The notes under the pieces: model-generated
What the model saw: only the letters and a program-made list of their open reading frames with translations
What the model was told of the DNA's origin: nothing
Database searches by the model: none
In this document: positions 16,378 through 26,745 of the stretch, one piece after another
Layout: each line of letters begins with the position of its first letter
Position numbering within the stretch: position 1 is the first letter of the stretch
Translations under genes and position numbers: made by a program
Assembly: GCA_016217695.1 (NCBI GenBank)
Contig: JACRHE010000062.1
Span: 1 to 36,587, forward strand
From: Nitrospirota bacterium
Lineage (GTDB): Bacteria; Nitrospirota; Thermodesulfovibrionia; Thermodesulfovibrionales; UBA6898
Direction: 5' to 3'
DNA: 36,587 bases

Positions 16378-19077
16378 CTAGTGTTCCTTTGCTGTCCCCT
16401 GTTCCCTCTCCCCCAGCTCCTTCACCCTCTCCCTCAGCAGATTTGCGAAGTGCTGATAGTCATCCACACCAGCGGGCTTCTTTGTAAAATCGACATCAGA
16501 GGCATGCAGAGGCCTTCCGAAGACCACCCTGATCCTGCCGGGTCTCGGAAGTTTACTGTCCCTCCGCATCGCCTCAAATGCGCCGTGGATATAGACAGGG
16601 ACAACAGAGACTCCCATCTCAACAGCGAGTATACCCACGCCTTTTTTAAATTCCATTAGGATCCCGTCGAAAGACCTTCCTCCCTCGGGAAAGACGGAAA
16701 GGGACCGGCCGTTTCTAAGCACATAGGCCGACATCTGGAGGGCCTTATTGAGATATGACGCTGCATCTATTGGAATGACATGCGCGGTCTTTGCAAGCCG
16801 GCCCTTGAGAAAGCCGGTAAAATACTCGCTCAGCCCGAGGGAGTATATCTGCCGGAAAAAAGAGAAGGGCAAAGAGAGTATGACCGCAAAACCGTCAAGA
16901 TAACTCGTATGATTAGGAGTCAGGATAAAATTCCTTCCTGAAGGTATATTCTCTGCACCCTTTGCCTCGAGCCTGAAGAAAAGGCGGAAGAAAAGTCTTA
17001 ACATTATATACAGGGCATGTGCCGCGCCTGTCCTGCCTTCCTCTTCCCCGAGAGATACCATCCCGAGGTCCTTCTCTGACGGAGACTTCAGGAGGAGTTC
17101 TCTCCATCCTGCCTTCTCCGGAACCGCTGCCTGATAACCTGTCACTGCCAGGGCCTTAACCTTTTCTGCAAGCTCTCCAACAGTATGTACGTCGGCAATA
17201 AAATCTTCAGGGAGCTGAACTGAAAATGCCTTTTCGAGTGCGACAAGCAGCTCGATCTTTGAGAGGGAATCAAGCCCGATATCAAGCTCCAGATTGTCAC
17301 CGGGCAAGACCCTCTGACCCACCTTAATGAACTGTCCAAGTATGAGTACAACCTGCTGGACCGTCTCGTCGGAGAAGGCAGCCTCTTTCCCGGATGGCTT
17401 TTCAGCGGCCTTCTCAGGGGTGCGTATAAGGTCTTTTATCATAAACCTCCGCAGCTTGCCAAGCGGAGTCCTGGGCAGGGGATCGGCATAAAGGGAAAAG
17501 CCATTTAATCTCATATATGACGGTATGCTGCCGGATATCCTGTTGAGCTCCCATTTCAGGGATTCCTGGATATTGGTGATCCTGGCCTTTTTTGCGTATT
17601 CAAGATCAGGGACAATAACCGCGTGAAGCCCCTCTGTTATGCCGCCTTCTTCAAGGCCGATAACGCATATCTCTTTAATGAGAGGTAATTCCCTATAGAG
17701 TTTCTCCACGTCCTCAGGATAGATGTTCTTCCCTGAGCTGAGTACTATAACCTCCTTGGAACGGCCGGTGATAAACAGATATCCATCCCTGTCAACCCTG
17801 CCTATATCGCCTGTCCTGAACCACCCCTCCTGTATGGCGTCAGCAGTTGCCGAAGGATTCCTGTAGTATCCCTTCATTACCATGGGTCCTCTTGCCAGGA
17901 TCTCGCCCTCTCCGGCGCCTGCGGGATCATCTATCCTGATCTCGACAGACGGCAGCGGCTTGCCTGCAGAGCCCGGCTTTCTCTTTGAAAAAGGGTTAAA
18001 CGTCAGCACAGGCGAGGTCTCTGTCAGGCCATACCCTTCCAGCACTGTAAACCCAAGGGCCTCAAGGTCCTTCATAATCTCAGGGTCCAGCCTTGCACCT
18101 CCGCTGGCAAGAAATCTGAACCTGCCCCCAAATGCCGCATGTGCAGACCTGAATATAACCCTGCCGATATTAATACCCAAGCCCTGCCTGAGCAGACCTG
18201 AGAGCCTATGAACTCGCGATAAGAGCGAGGACAAAGGCCGGGGCATATTCCGTATCTTCTGCATGATGCCATTTCTTATCATGCCGAGGAGCTGCGGTAC
18301 GCCTATCACTATGCTGACCCCTCTTTCCCTGATCGCAGACATGAGGTCAGGCCCTTTCAGACTTTCCGGATAGGTTATGGATGCGCCAAGAAATACCGGC
18401 ACAAGAAATGTGCACATGAACGCATAGGTATGGTGCAGAGGAAGGACAGAAAGGACATTATCCTCATGAGATACCACCTGCGCCTCGATCAGAGCCTCTG
18501 CATCCGAGCAGAAGTTTCTGTGCGTAAGAACAACGCCTTTGGGCATGCCTGTTGTGCCGGAGGTATATATAATGGATGCAACATCCTCCGGCCCCCTTTT
18601 GGGGAAGTCGGCTACATGCTTTGCAGATATGACCGATTCGTACTCAGGCAGGTCGATATTTACAGCAGCAAGGTTCTTCCTTGTCTGCTCAGGGAGCATT
18701 TCCAGGCTGAGCATGACATGATCTGCGGTCTTTTGGCTGTAAAAAATCATCTTTGCCCCGGAATCTTCCAGGAGATTTTTTATCTCGGCCGGACCCAGCT
18801 GGGCGTCGACAGGCACGGCAACGGCCCCTGCTGTTATGACAGCAAGATAGGCGATACACCATTGAGGCCGGTTCTCGGAGATGATCGCAGCCCTGTCGCC
18901 TGAAGTGATCCCGGAGTTCATCAGAAATGACGCAGAGGATGCCACCTGGGCTGAGAATGTTTCATAGGTAAGTGTTTTCCAGGCTGCATCAAAATAATGA
19001 AAGGCGGTATTGCCGGGATAGAGCCTGGCCGCCCTTAAAAATGCCTCTGTAATATTATGGGCCAGTTTGGTGTCCAT
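16378..19077 (-). CDS. AMP-dependent acyl-CoA/ACP synthetase - acyl carrier - PlsC acyltransferase fusion
   Basis: AMP-binding core YTSGTTGMPKGVVLTH; carrier site ELDIGLDSLSKIELLVALE; PlsC motifs NHTSYLDG and FPEGGRS. Confidence 0.88.
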   Translation of the reverse strand: MDTKLAHNITEAFLRAARLYPGNTAFHYFDAAWKTLTYETFSAQVASSASFLMNSGITSGDRAAIISENRPQWCIAYLAVITAGAVAVPVDAQLGPAEIKNLLEDSGAKMIFYSQKTADHVMLSLEMLPEQTRKNLAAVNIDLPEYESVISAKHVADFPKRGPEDVASIIYTSGTTGMPKGVVLTHRNFCSDAEALIEAQVVSHEDNVLSVLPLHHTYAFMCTFLVPVFLGASITYPESLKGPDLMSAIRERGVSIVIGVPQLLGMIRNGIMQKIRNMPRPLSSLLSRVHRLSGLLRQGLGINIGRVIFRSAHAAFGGRFRFLASGGARLDPEIMKDLEALGFTVLEGYGLTETSPVLTFNPFSKRKPGSAGKPLPSVEIRIDDPAGAGEGEILARGPMVMKGYYRNPSATADAIQEGWFRTGDIGRVDRDGYLFITGRSKEVIVLSSGKNIYPEDVEKLYRELPLIKEICVIGLEEGGITEGLHAVIVPDLEYAKKARITNIQESLKWELNRISGSIPSYMRLNGFSLYADPLPRTPLGKLRRFMIKDLIRTPEKAAEKPSGKEAAFSDETVQQVVLILGQFIKVGQRVLPGDNLELDIGLDSLSKIELLVALEKAFSVQLPEDFIADVHTVGELAEKVKALAVTGYQAAVPEKAGWRELLLKSPSEKDLGMVSLGEEEGRTGAAHALYIMLRLFFRLFFRLEAKGAENIPSGRNFILTPNHTSYLDGFAVILSLPFSFFRQIYSLGLSEYFTGFLKGRLAKTAHVIPIDAASYLNKALQMSAYVLRNGRSLSVFPEGGRSFDGILMEFKKGVGILAVEMGVSVVPVYIHGAFEAMRRDSKLPRPGRIRVVFGRPLHASDVDFTKKPAGVDDYQHFANLLRERVKELGEREQGTAKEH

Positions 19078-19241
19078 CTTTCAGGGAAGCATCACAAGCC
19101 GGAGCTCATAAAGGGATTGAAAATGTATTGTTGTCACTCCGACTTGTTCGGAGTCCTTCTTCGGAAAGATGCCGGCCGGGCATAACAGCATGAAAAGAAT
19201 TTTAGAGACAATTATCGCTGTTCCAGCAGACCCTGCAGCCG

Positions 19242-20552
19242 TCACTTCGTATATTGAGGTTCTATGTTGCTGACGAATATATCTACCAGTTCAGGATCGA
19301 ACTGTGTGCCTGCCTTGCGCTTCAGCTCTTCGAGTGCCTCTGAAAAGTTTACTGGAACACGGTAGGAGGTTGTGCTGATCATGGCATCAAAGGCCTCTGC
19401 TATGGCTATGATCCGTGCCTCAAGGGGTATCTCCTCTCCCTTGAGTTGTGAGTGATACCCGAATCCGTCATACCGCTCCTGGTGGTAAAGGATAAAAGGC
19501 GCGATTTCCGCATAAAAGGTGATAGGCCGTATCATCTCATATCCGACAACAGGATGCCGGATGTACTCCTCTTTCTTGTACGCATCATCGGAGCTGATCT
19601 TCAGGAAACCGACATCATGGAGGAGCGAGGCAAAATAAAGCTTCTTCTTCTCTTCCTCGGTCATGCTAAGCCCCCTCGCCATGATATTGCTGTATCTCGC
19701 AACCCTCCTGGAATGCCCCTTTTTGTCCGGGAGGTGAAAGTCTATGGCCTCAAGCAGCATGTCTGTCAGATGAATCTCATAGTTTTTCTGATCTTCAAGG
19801 AATTTAGTCTTTATTATGGATATGGCAGCCTGTTCAGCCAGGTATGTGATGATCTCCTCATCTCTTCCGCGGTAAGAATGCCCTCCCTTTTTGTTCAGCA
19901 GCTCAAGTACGCCGATAACCCCTGTCCTGGTCTTTAAGGGCACGCAAAGGATAGACTTTGTTTCATACCCTGTCAGTGTATCGATCTCCGGGTTAAACCT
20001 CTCGTCTTTTGTAACGTCAGGGATGCGCAGGGTGATCCCCTTTTCAGCTACCCAGCCGGTGATACCCTTCCCCTTCACCACAGGTGTGCCGACGAGCTTT
20101 GAACCCACTTCGCCGCGCACAAGCTTGAAAACGAGCACGTCATTTTCCATCAGCAGGAGTGAGCCTGCATCAGAATTGGTTATGGACAGGGCATAATCCA
20201 TGATCTTTTCGAGGAGGATATCTCCATATACCTCTTCACGGAGGTCACTGGTTATATTGAGTATCCTGTCGAGCTTTGTGCTGTAATCCTTGATGATCCT
20301 GAGAACCTGCCTTGAGGTATTTATTGCCAGATAGAGACAAAAAAGGCTGAGCAAAAAAGTCGCTGCAACAATGAAGGCGCCTGAGGTCTCAGGCAGAAAA
20401 TCCAGCTGAGAACGGAGGGGGTTGTAAAGATGATGAGCGATTACAGCAAAAAGGATAAGGACAATAAAGGTTATTATCGAAACTGTTAGACGGATCTTCT
20501 TCTTTATTTCCTGAATAGCAGAGCTTTTTTCAGCAAGGTTATCTTCAGGCAT
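19242..20552 (-). CDS. TM-GAF-HD-GYP-like protein
   Basis: Two TM helices, GAF (GWVAEKGITLRIPDVTKDERFNPEIDTLTGYETKSILCVPL), HD domain (SLLHDVGFLKI, YHQERYDGFGY). Confidence 0.82.
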   Translation of the reverse strand: MPEDNLAEKSSAIQEIKKKIRLTVSIITFIVLILFAVIAHHLYNPLRSQLDFLPETSGAFIVAATFLLSLFCLYLAINTSRQVLRIIKDYSTKLDRILNITSDLREEVYGDILLEKIMDYALSITNSDAGSLLLMENDVLVFKLVRGEVGSKLVGTPVVKGKGITGWVAEKGITLRIPDVTKDERFNPEIDTLTGYETKSILCVPLKTRTGVIGVLELLNKKGGHSYRGRDEEIITYLAEQAAISIIKTKFLEDQKNYEIHLTDMLLEAIDFHLPDKKGHSRRVARYSNIMARGLSMTEEEKKKLYFASLLHDVGFLKISSDDAYKKEEYIRHPVVGYEMIRPITFYAEIAPFILYHQERYDGFGYHSQLKGEEIPLEARIIAIAEAFDAMISTTSYRVPVNFSEALEELKRKAGTQFDPELVDIFVSNIEPQYTK

Positions 20553-20665
20553 ACTAAACTTTACTTTAGAACAACAAATATGTCAATAATTACCTTTAAA
20601 TATCGGGCACATACGCAATATCTAAAAACTTGAATATTTATATCCCAACCTATAAAATTAAACAG

Positions 20666-21955
20666 ATGAATATTCTCGGCAAGAATAAAGAGCTCTCTGC
20701 TTTTCTGAAGAAGCTCCAAACAAGAGGTTCCGGAGAAGATCAGGCTGTTGAAAAGACTGTCGGAAAGATCCTGAGAGATGTCAGGACCGGCGGCGACAGG
20801 GCCGTTCTTCAATATACCTGCAGGTTCGACTATGCAGGGACCAAAAGACTCAGGCTGGGCGCCCCGGAAATCAGGCGTTATGCGGCAAAGGCTGACCCTG
20901 TAATAGTGAAGGCTCTTGCTTTGGCAGCTGCGCGAATAAGGAAATTCCATGAGATGCAGAAAGAGGAATCCTGGTCTTTTACCGAAGGGGAGGCAATTCT
21001 TGGGCAGTCCATACGGCCGCTTAACCGGGTAGGGGTCTATGTGCCGGGAGGTAAGGCCGCTTATCCTTCTACTGTGCTCATGAATGTCATCCCTGCCCAG
21101 GTCGCAGGCGTAAGGGAAATCGCTCTCTGCGTCCCTGCCTCAGAAGGACTTATCAATCCCTATGTAATGGCAGCGGTAAAGATGCTGGGTATTGAGGAGG
21201 TCTACAGGATAGGAGGGGCGCAGGCTATCGGGGCTATGGCATACGGGACAAAGACCATAAAAAAGGTCGACAAGATAGTCGGTCCCGGCAATATATATGT
21301 GGCAACCGCCAAAAAGCAGGTCTTCGGAATGGTTGATATCGACATGATCGCCGGTCCCAGCGAGATCCTGATAATCGCCGATGACTCGGCTGACGCCTCC
21401 TTCCTGGCGGCAGACATGCTGAGCCAGGCAGAGCATGATGAGCTGGCATCCGCTGTCCTGGTCACCCCTTCCAAAAGGCTCGCTAAAGACGTGGCCGGCG
21501 AGATAGCAAAACAGCTGCCGCTTCTGAAGAGAAAAAAGATCGCGACGGCTTCGCTTGAAAAATACGGCGCCGCCATAATAACAAGGGACCTGAAACATGC
21601 TGCCAGGCTCTCGAATGCCATTGCACCTGAGCACCTTGAGATCATGACCGAAAAACCGATGGACATCCTGCCGCTGATCGAAAATGCAGGGGCCATATTC
21701 CTCGGGCCCTGGACGCCTGAGGCACTGGGAGACTACGCTGCCGGGCCTAACCATACTCTTCCGACAGGCGGAACTGCAAGGTTCTTCTCACCCCTCGGCG
21801 TATATGATTTTTATAAAAGGTCCAGCCTGATCGGATTCACAAAAAAGGGGTTTCTGAAACTCGCACCAACTGTGGAAAAGATCGCCGACATAGAGGGGCT
21901 GGAAGCGCATGCAAATACGATACGGATACGAAAAACAAGAAAGGATGTACCATGA
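20666..21955 (+). CDS. hisD: Histidinol dehydrogenase
   Basis: [71 protein letters not shown]. The track ORF starts at 20630; the internal ATG at 20666 gives a typical N-terminus. Confidence 0.95.
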   Translation: MNILGKNKELSAFLKKLQTRGSGEDQAVEKTVGKILRDVRTGGDRAVLQYTCRFDYAGTKRLRLGAPEIRRYAAKADPVIVKALALAAARIRKFHEMQKEESWSFTEGEAILGQSIRPLNRVGVYVPGGKAAYPSTVLMNVIPAQVAGVREIALCVPASEGLINPYVMAAVKMLGIEEVYRIGGAQAIGAMAYGTKTIKKVDKIVGPGNIYVATAKKQVFGMVDIDMIAGPSEILIIADDSADASFLAADMLSQAEHDELASAVLVTPSKRLAKDVAGEIAKQLPLLKRKKIATASLEKYGAAIITRDLKHAARLSNAIAPEHLEIMTEKPMDILPLIENAGAIFLGPWTPEALGDYAAGPNHTLPTGGTARFFSPLGVYDFYKRSSLIGFTKKGFLKLAPTVEKIADIEGLEAHANTIRIRKTRKDVP

Positions 21956-22836
21956 AAGCAAAGTCAAAAGTTCTTAAACTCGGCCTTCCCAAGGGCAGCC
22001 TTCAGGAATCTACCCTGAAGCTTTTCCGGAAGGCGGGATATCATATCTCGGTATCGAGCCGCTCCTATTATCCTGTTTTTGAAGACACACAGATCGAATC
22101 TATGCTGATAAGGGCCCAGGAGATGGCCAGATACGTTGAAAGCGGCATACTCGATTGCGGCCTTACCGGCTATGACTGGATCATGGAGCAGGCTGCGGAC
22201 GTCAGGCAGGTTGCTGAACTTAACTATGCCAAGGAAGGCCTCAGACCTGTGAGATGGGTGATCGCTGTGCCGAACGATTCAAAGATAAAGAGCGTGAGGG
22301 ACCTCAACGGCAAGAGAATAGCAACGGAGCTTGTCGGCTTCACAAAGAGGTACCTGAAGTCTAAAAATGTTAAGGCCGAGATCGATTTCTCCTGGGGCGC
22401 CACTGAGGTGAAGCCCCCCCATCTTGCTGATGCAATCGTGGAGCTGACAGAGACCGGGACCTCCCTGAGGGCGAACAACCTCAGGATCGTCGAGACGATA
22501 CTGGAGTCGAGCACGCGGTTTATCTCCAATAAAAAGGCCTGGCAGGACAGATGGAAGCAGCAGAAGATGGAAAATATAGTCATGCTTCTTAAAGGAGCGC
22601 TTGCTGCAGAAGAAAAGGTGGGGCTCAAGATGAACGTCTCGAAAAAGGACCTCAGACGGGTCATGAGTCTTTTGCCTGCAATGCATTCCCCGACCATATC
22701 GGCGCTCTCCGATGCAGGCTGGTATGACCTTGATGTGGTGCTCGACGAAAGGATAATCTGCGACCTGATCCCGAAGCTGAAAAAGGCAGGGGCCTCAGGC
22801 ATAGTGGAATATCAGCTGACCAAGGTAATACCGTAA
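21952..22836 (+). CDS. hisG: ATP phosphoribosyltransferase (long form with C-terminal regulatory domain)
   Basis: [22 protein letters not shown]; length 294 aa; C-terminal [20 protein letters not shown]. Overlaps the hisD stop by 4 nt. Confidence 0.93.
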   Translation: MKAKSKVLKLGLPKGSLQESTLKLFRKAGYHISVSSRSYYPVFEDTQIESMLIRAQEMARYVESGILDCGLTGYDWIMEQAADVRQVAELNYAKEGLRPVRWVIAVPNDSKIKSVRDLNGKRIATELVGFTKRYLKSKNVKAEIDFSWGATEVKPPHLADAIVELTETGTSLRANNLRIVETILESSTRFISNKKAWQDRWKQQKMENIVMLLKGALAAEEKVGLKMNVSKKDLRRVMSLLPAMHSPTISALSDAGWYDLDVVLDERIICDLIPKLKKAGASGIVEYQLTKVIP

Positions 22837-22985
22837 TCGCTGATCAATGCTTCACCTATATCGTGGAATGACTCCATCTTCTTTTTAGGCTCATTGCGAA
22901 AATAGAGCTCAGGTATCAGCCAAATGTAAGATGCACTACGCGACACAGTGGGCTCCAACCAAACTGCTTGACGTGCAACTGAGGA

Positions 22986-23204
22986 CTATTCCTGCCTTGG
23001 AAAACCATCATTTTCGAATCTCTCTTTTAGTGTGAGCAGAAGCTCGCCTTGCCGTGAATTAGGGATTCTTCTCGGTATGCTGCAAGCAAGGCGGAGTAGC
23101 TTTTCATCTTCTGCGGTGAATTGAAACGTGCATGGAATTTCATCGCTGCCCCGAAAATAAGTGACGATAGCCCCCGGCGAATCGCCAATATTTCTGAGAG
23201 GCAT
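22986..23204 (-). CDS. Small uncharacterised protein (72 aa) coupled to helicase
   Basis: Start codon overlaps the helicase stop codon at 23204; same strand. Confidence 0.6.
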   Translation of the reverse strand: MPLRNIGDSPGAIVTYFRGSDEIPCTFQFTAEDEKLLRLACSIPRRIPNSRQGELLLTLKERFENDGFPRQE

Positions 23205-26200
23205 CAGCCACCTCTACGGTTATCTTCAAACATATCGACAGGCATAGGATGAATTAATCGCCAAACCATCTTAATGGGTCGCTCGCTCTCATAACTGACT
23301 CGCTCCACAGGCCCAAGATAAGTAAACGGTATAGTAACGCCATTCCGCTTTTTCTGGTCTCTGGCAAAAACCAAAATCGTGTAACCCCGCTCTGCGTGAT
23401 GAATAAGATTCTGGCCTGTTTCTGACTGTTGAGCCGTGTTTGACTGTGACTCCCAATGCAACAGCTCTCTGCTTATGGGGTAATCTGCATACATGGTACT
23501 CGGAGAGAATTCGCGCTCAGTTTTCTGATAGGTTATCAGGAGAACATACGCCTTTATTATTGGGAAATGAAAAACTCCGACACCTCTTTGGCCTGCTGTT
23601 TGGAGTGTTGCCTGTCCTAATCCGGCCAGAATGTCTGTGCTTCCGTATTGAGCATGTAGTTCAAACGGGCAGGCAAAGGGCAAAACAGGAATGTGTCCAC
23701 TGACCTCTGAATTATCCTGCGACCAAGCAAGAACTTCTTCCAGATCAAAGAGTATGGATGGATTCATTGAAAACCGTGAAAACGCATCTTCAAGAGAGGT
23801 GATATCAAGATTATTTCCCGTATCTCCCCATATTCGATAGTAAATTGACATAGCAGAATCTCCAGCAAGTTCCATAGCCTCGCTGACAGCGCCTTCCGAA
23901 ATCTTGGCAATAACATTACGCAATAGCGCAATTTCTTTTGGGCCACTGATGAACGCTGCCCTCACCAGTGCCTTTTTGAGCCGAGCCAGATCCGGATCAG
24001 TTGGAATCGGCGACAGTTGTGCCCTTGCCTTCCAACCACTCCATGACTCACTAACAAGGAGCGTCTCAGGTTCGTAATCGTGGTAGCTGACAAAATTGCC
24101 GAAGGTCAGTTCTTGTCCGGTCTCGCTGGCGAATGTCTGCAGCCGATCGGGTATCTGCACCATAAGATTCCTAAGGTTTTCCCTAATATTTTGGAGGACA
24201 TATTCCCGGGACTGGCGATCAAGCTGGATGGAACATCCTGGGGGTAGGTGCGGGAAGTCCATCGCCACTTCTCGATCTATCGCATAACGGTGTTTGGGCA
24301 GCAGTGCTCGGAATCTGGTGTCCATACGGTAGCGCCGATGTACCTGCCCCACAAAATCAAGAACCGTGAGGCACTCTTTCTCTGGCGCATGTCGAAGACC
24401 TCGCCCCAACTGCTGAAGGAATACGGTCAAGCTCTCTGTGGGACGCAGGAACATAACCAGATTGATCTCCGGAATATCGAGACCTTCGTTAAGCACATCG
24501 ACGGTAAACAGGAAGATGAGACTGCCATTTTTGAAGTTCGAGATCATACTCTCGCGGTCATCAAGTGAAAGGCCAGAAACAAGCGCTGCAGAAGGTATTC
24601 CTCGGTCATTAAATTTCTGAGCCATGTAGAGCGCATGGTTAATGGTGACGCAGAAGCCGATTCCCCTGGCGCTGGTGCGATAGTCGGGCTGATAGCGTTC
24701 TAACGCCTCCATTATCGCATCGAGTCGACGCAAGGCATGTCCTTGATCAAGGGTATAGACGTTTTCAAGTTCTGATCTGCTATAGTTGCCGTTGGTCCAG
24801 AAACGGTCATTATCGATTGCAACCGGGTCTGAAACACCAAAATAATGGAACGGACAGAGGAGTTTCTCCTCCAGTGCCTCCGGAAGGCGGATTTCTGCCG
24901 CAAAGGTGTTGTGAAAATCGGCGGCCACGGATTTTCCGTCCATCCGTTCCGGAGTAGCGGTTAGACCGAGAAGTATCGCTGGAGTAAAATGCTCAAATAT
25001 GGAACGGTAGCTGTCCGAGGCGCCGTGATGGACCTCATCAATAACTATATAATCGTAGAAGCCTTCTCCAACCAGTTTCCAGAGCTCTCGGTTCGTCAGC
25101 ATCTGAATCGAGCAAAACAGGTGCTCCCTGCGAACCGCTTCAGAATCCCCAACAAGTAGTTCACCGAAACTGTGGTCACGCAGCACGTTTCGGAAGGTTA
25201 TGAGCGCCTGCTCCAAAATTTCCTTGCGGTGTGCCACGAACAAGAGTTTTGCCTTACGGTTAAGTCCCTTGTAAAATCGATAAAAATCGAACGCGGCAAC
25301 CACGGTCTTGCCAGTTCCGGTCGCTGCTATAACCAGATTTTTATAACGCTGATGCATTTCACGTTCCCGCTCCAAGGCATCAAGGATGCGCTCCTGGAAT
25401 GGATGCGGAGTAAGATCGAAAAAAACCAATGGAATGCCGGCTTTTCTTGTGCGTTCACGGACAATTGCATCCCTGAAACGATCAGGCTGCTCAGGGTCGA
25501 ATGGAATAAATTCTCTGCTATTCCAGTAGGTCTCGAATTCCGCCGTAAACTTTTCCAGGATATGCCCCATGTCCTGGGCCGTTACCTTAAGGTTCCACTC
25601 CAGACCGCTGGTAATTGCTGCGTTGGACATGTTTGCGGAGCCGATATAGGCGGTTGAAAAATCTGATTTGCGCCGAAAATGATAAGCCTTGGCATGAAGC
25701 CTCGTGCGTTCCGTATCGTACGAGACGCGCACCTTGACGTTTGGCATTTCCGCCAGCCATTCGACAGCCGGTGCATCGGATGCGCCCATGTATGATGTTG
25801 TGATGACCCGGACCGGAACGTCACGCAGGCGCAGATCTTCAAAAGCCGGCATCAGCAGGCGCAGACCAGACCACTTGATAAATGAGACCAGAATGTCGAC
25901 ACCGTCAGCAGACTTCATCTCTTCAAATAGTTCGTGGGCAAGCTGGGGTTCCTGAGGCGAACCGGTGAACAGGCTGCTTTCCGTCAAAGAAGACTGAGGG
26001 CGCGGAATTCCTGAAGTGCCATAATTGGAAGGGGTGATCTCAAGGAGTACCGGTTTTTGCACTGGAATGAGTCTATGCTTTTCAAGATGGCCTCTGCCTG
26101 GCTCCCCAGCAACTTGACTAAGAATCTTGTTGCAGAGTGCAAGTCGTTTTTCTGGATCGGACTCTTCTCGTAGAGCCTGCTCAAGCACCTTTGCCACGAA

Positions 26201-26335
26201 AGTAGCATAGCGGGCCGGCTGCTCTTCTGGATCAAGTTTCCCAAATACCGTTCTTAGTTCTGGATACTGGGCAAGCAGATCGCCGAGGTATTCATCAAGA
26301 AGAGCTTCGTAAATACCGTGGGCAATTGGCTTCAT
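23204..26335 (-). CDS. PLD-nuclease / SF2 helicase / DUF3427-type protein
   Basis: HKD-like LHAKAYHFRRKSDFSTAYIGSANMSNAAITSG; Walker A AATGTGKTV; DEVHHGASDSYR; helicase C-terminal QQLGRGLRHAPEKECLTVLDFVG; C-terminal region like DUF3427. Confidence 0.85.
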   Translation of the reverse strand: MKPIAHGIYEALLDEYLGDLLAQYPELRTVFGKLDPEEQPARYATFVAKVLEQALREESDPEKRLALCNKILSQVAGEPGRGHLEKHRLIPVQKPVLLEITPSNYGTSGIPRPQSSLTESSLFTGSPQEPQLAHELFEEMKSADGVDILVSFIKWSGLRLLMPAFEDLRLRDVPVRVITTSYMGASDAPAVEWLAEMPNVKVRVSYDTERTRLHAKAYHFRRKSDFSTAYIGSANMSNAAITSGLEWNLKVTAQDMGHILEKFTAEFETYWNSREFIPFDPEQPDRFRDAIVRERTRKAGIPLVFFDLTPHPFQERILDALEREREMHQRYKNLVIAATGTGKTVVAAFDFYRFYKGLNRKAKLLFVAHRKEILEQALITFRNVLRDHSFGELLVGDSEAVRREHLFCSIQMLTNRELWKLVGEGFYDYIVIDEVHHGASDSYRSIFEHFTPAILLGLTATPERMDGKSVAADFHNTFAAEIRLPEALEEKLLCPFHYFGVSDPVAIDNDRFWTNGNYSRSELENVYTLDQGHALRRLDAIMEALERYQPDYRTSARGIGFCVTINHALYMAQKFNDRGIPSAALVSGLSLDDRESMISNFKNGSLIFLFTVDVLNEGLDIPEINLVMFLRPTESLTVFLQQLGRGLRHAPEKECLTVLDFVGQVHRRYRMDTRFRALLPKHRYAIDREVAMDFPHLPPGCSIQLDRQSREYVLQNIRENLRNLMVQIPDRLQTFASETGQELTFGNFVSYHDYEPETLLVSESWSGWKARAQLSPIPTDPDLARLKKALVRAAFISGPKEIALLRNVIAKISEGAVSEAMELAGDSAMSIYYRIWGDTGNNLDITSLEDAFSRFSMNPSILFDLEEVLAWSQDNSEVSGHIPVLPFACPFELHAQYGSTDILAGLGQATLQTAGQRGVGVFHFPIIKAYVLLITYQKTEREFSPSTMYADYPISRELLHWESQSNTAQQSETGQNLIHHAERGYTILVFARDQKKRNGVTIPFTYLGPVERVSYESERPIKMVWRLIHPMPVDMFEDNRRGG

Positions 26336-26745
26336 GTAATAGCAGCTTTTAGACTATCGATGTAAGTTTGAATTACAGGCAAATCGGCATCAGCCCAGTC
26401 AAGCGCATGAAGGTCTTCCGGTGGGAGCCAGGAAAGAGCTGCATGTTCATGTAATGTTATTTCTCCGGATGCTATTGTGCAGACAAACGGATGAAGTGTG
26501 ACAGTAAAGTTTTGGTAGCTATGTGTATGCTGCGGCAGTGCTCGTCCCACGGTTATAGAAAGCCCAAGTTCCTCAATAAGTTCTCGTCGCAGACATTCAG
26601 CTGGTAGCTCGCCAGGTGCGATCTTGCCGCCGGGGAATTCCCACTTGAGAGGCAGGCTCATCGTGGTGCTTCGCTGCGTTGCAAGCACAGAGCCCCCTCT
26701 TTCAATGATTGCGCAAGCTACCTGCAAGCGTTTCATGATTGACAT
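26332..26745 (-). CDS. NUDIX hydrolase (MutT/NudG-like)
   Basis: Complete Nudix box GKIAPGELPAECLRRELIEELGL. Stop overlaps the helicase start (ATGA). Confidence 0.92.
   Translation of the reverse strand: MSIMKRLQVACAIIERGGSVLATQRSTTMSLPLKWEFPGGKIAPGELPAECLRRELIEELGLSITVGRALPQHTHSYQNFTVTLHPFVCTIASGEITLHEHAALSWLPPEDLHALDWADADLPVIQTYIDSLKAAIT

Noticed and set aside
19136-19154. Hairpin ACTCCGA-CTTGT-TCGGAGT between two minus-strand genes
   Set aside because: Looks like a short degenerate intergenic repeat or terminator fragment; too small to support a mobile element call.
22837-22985. Short minus-strand open frame (...[31 protein letters not shown]) overlapping the end of hisG
   Set aside because: About 50 codons, no convincing start or RBS, and HDIG here is not in a recognisable domain context; could be a remnant but not supportable.
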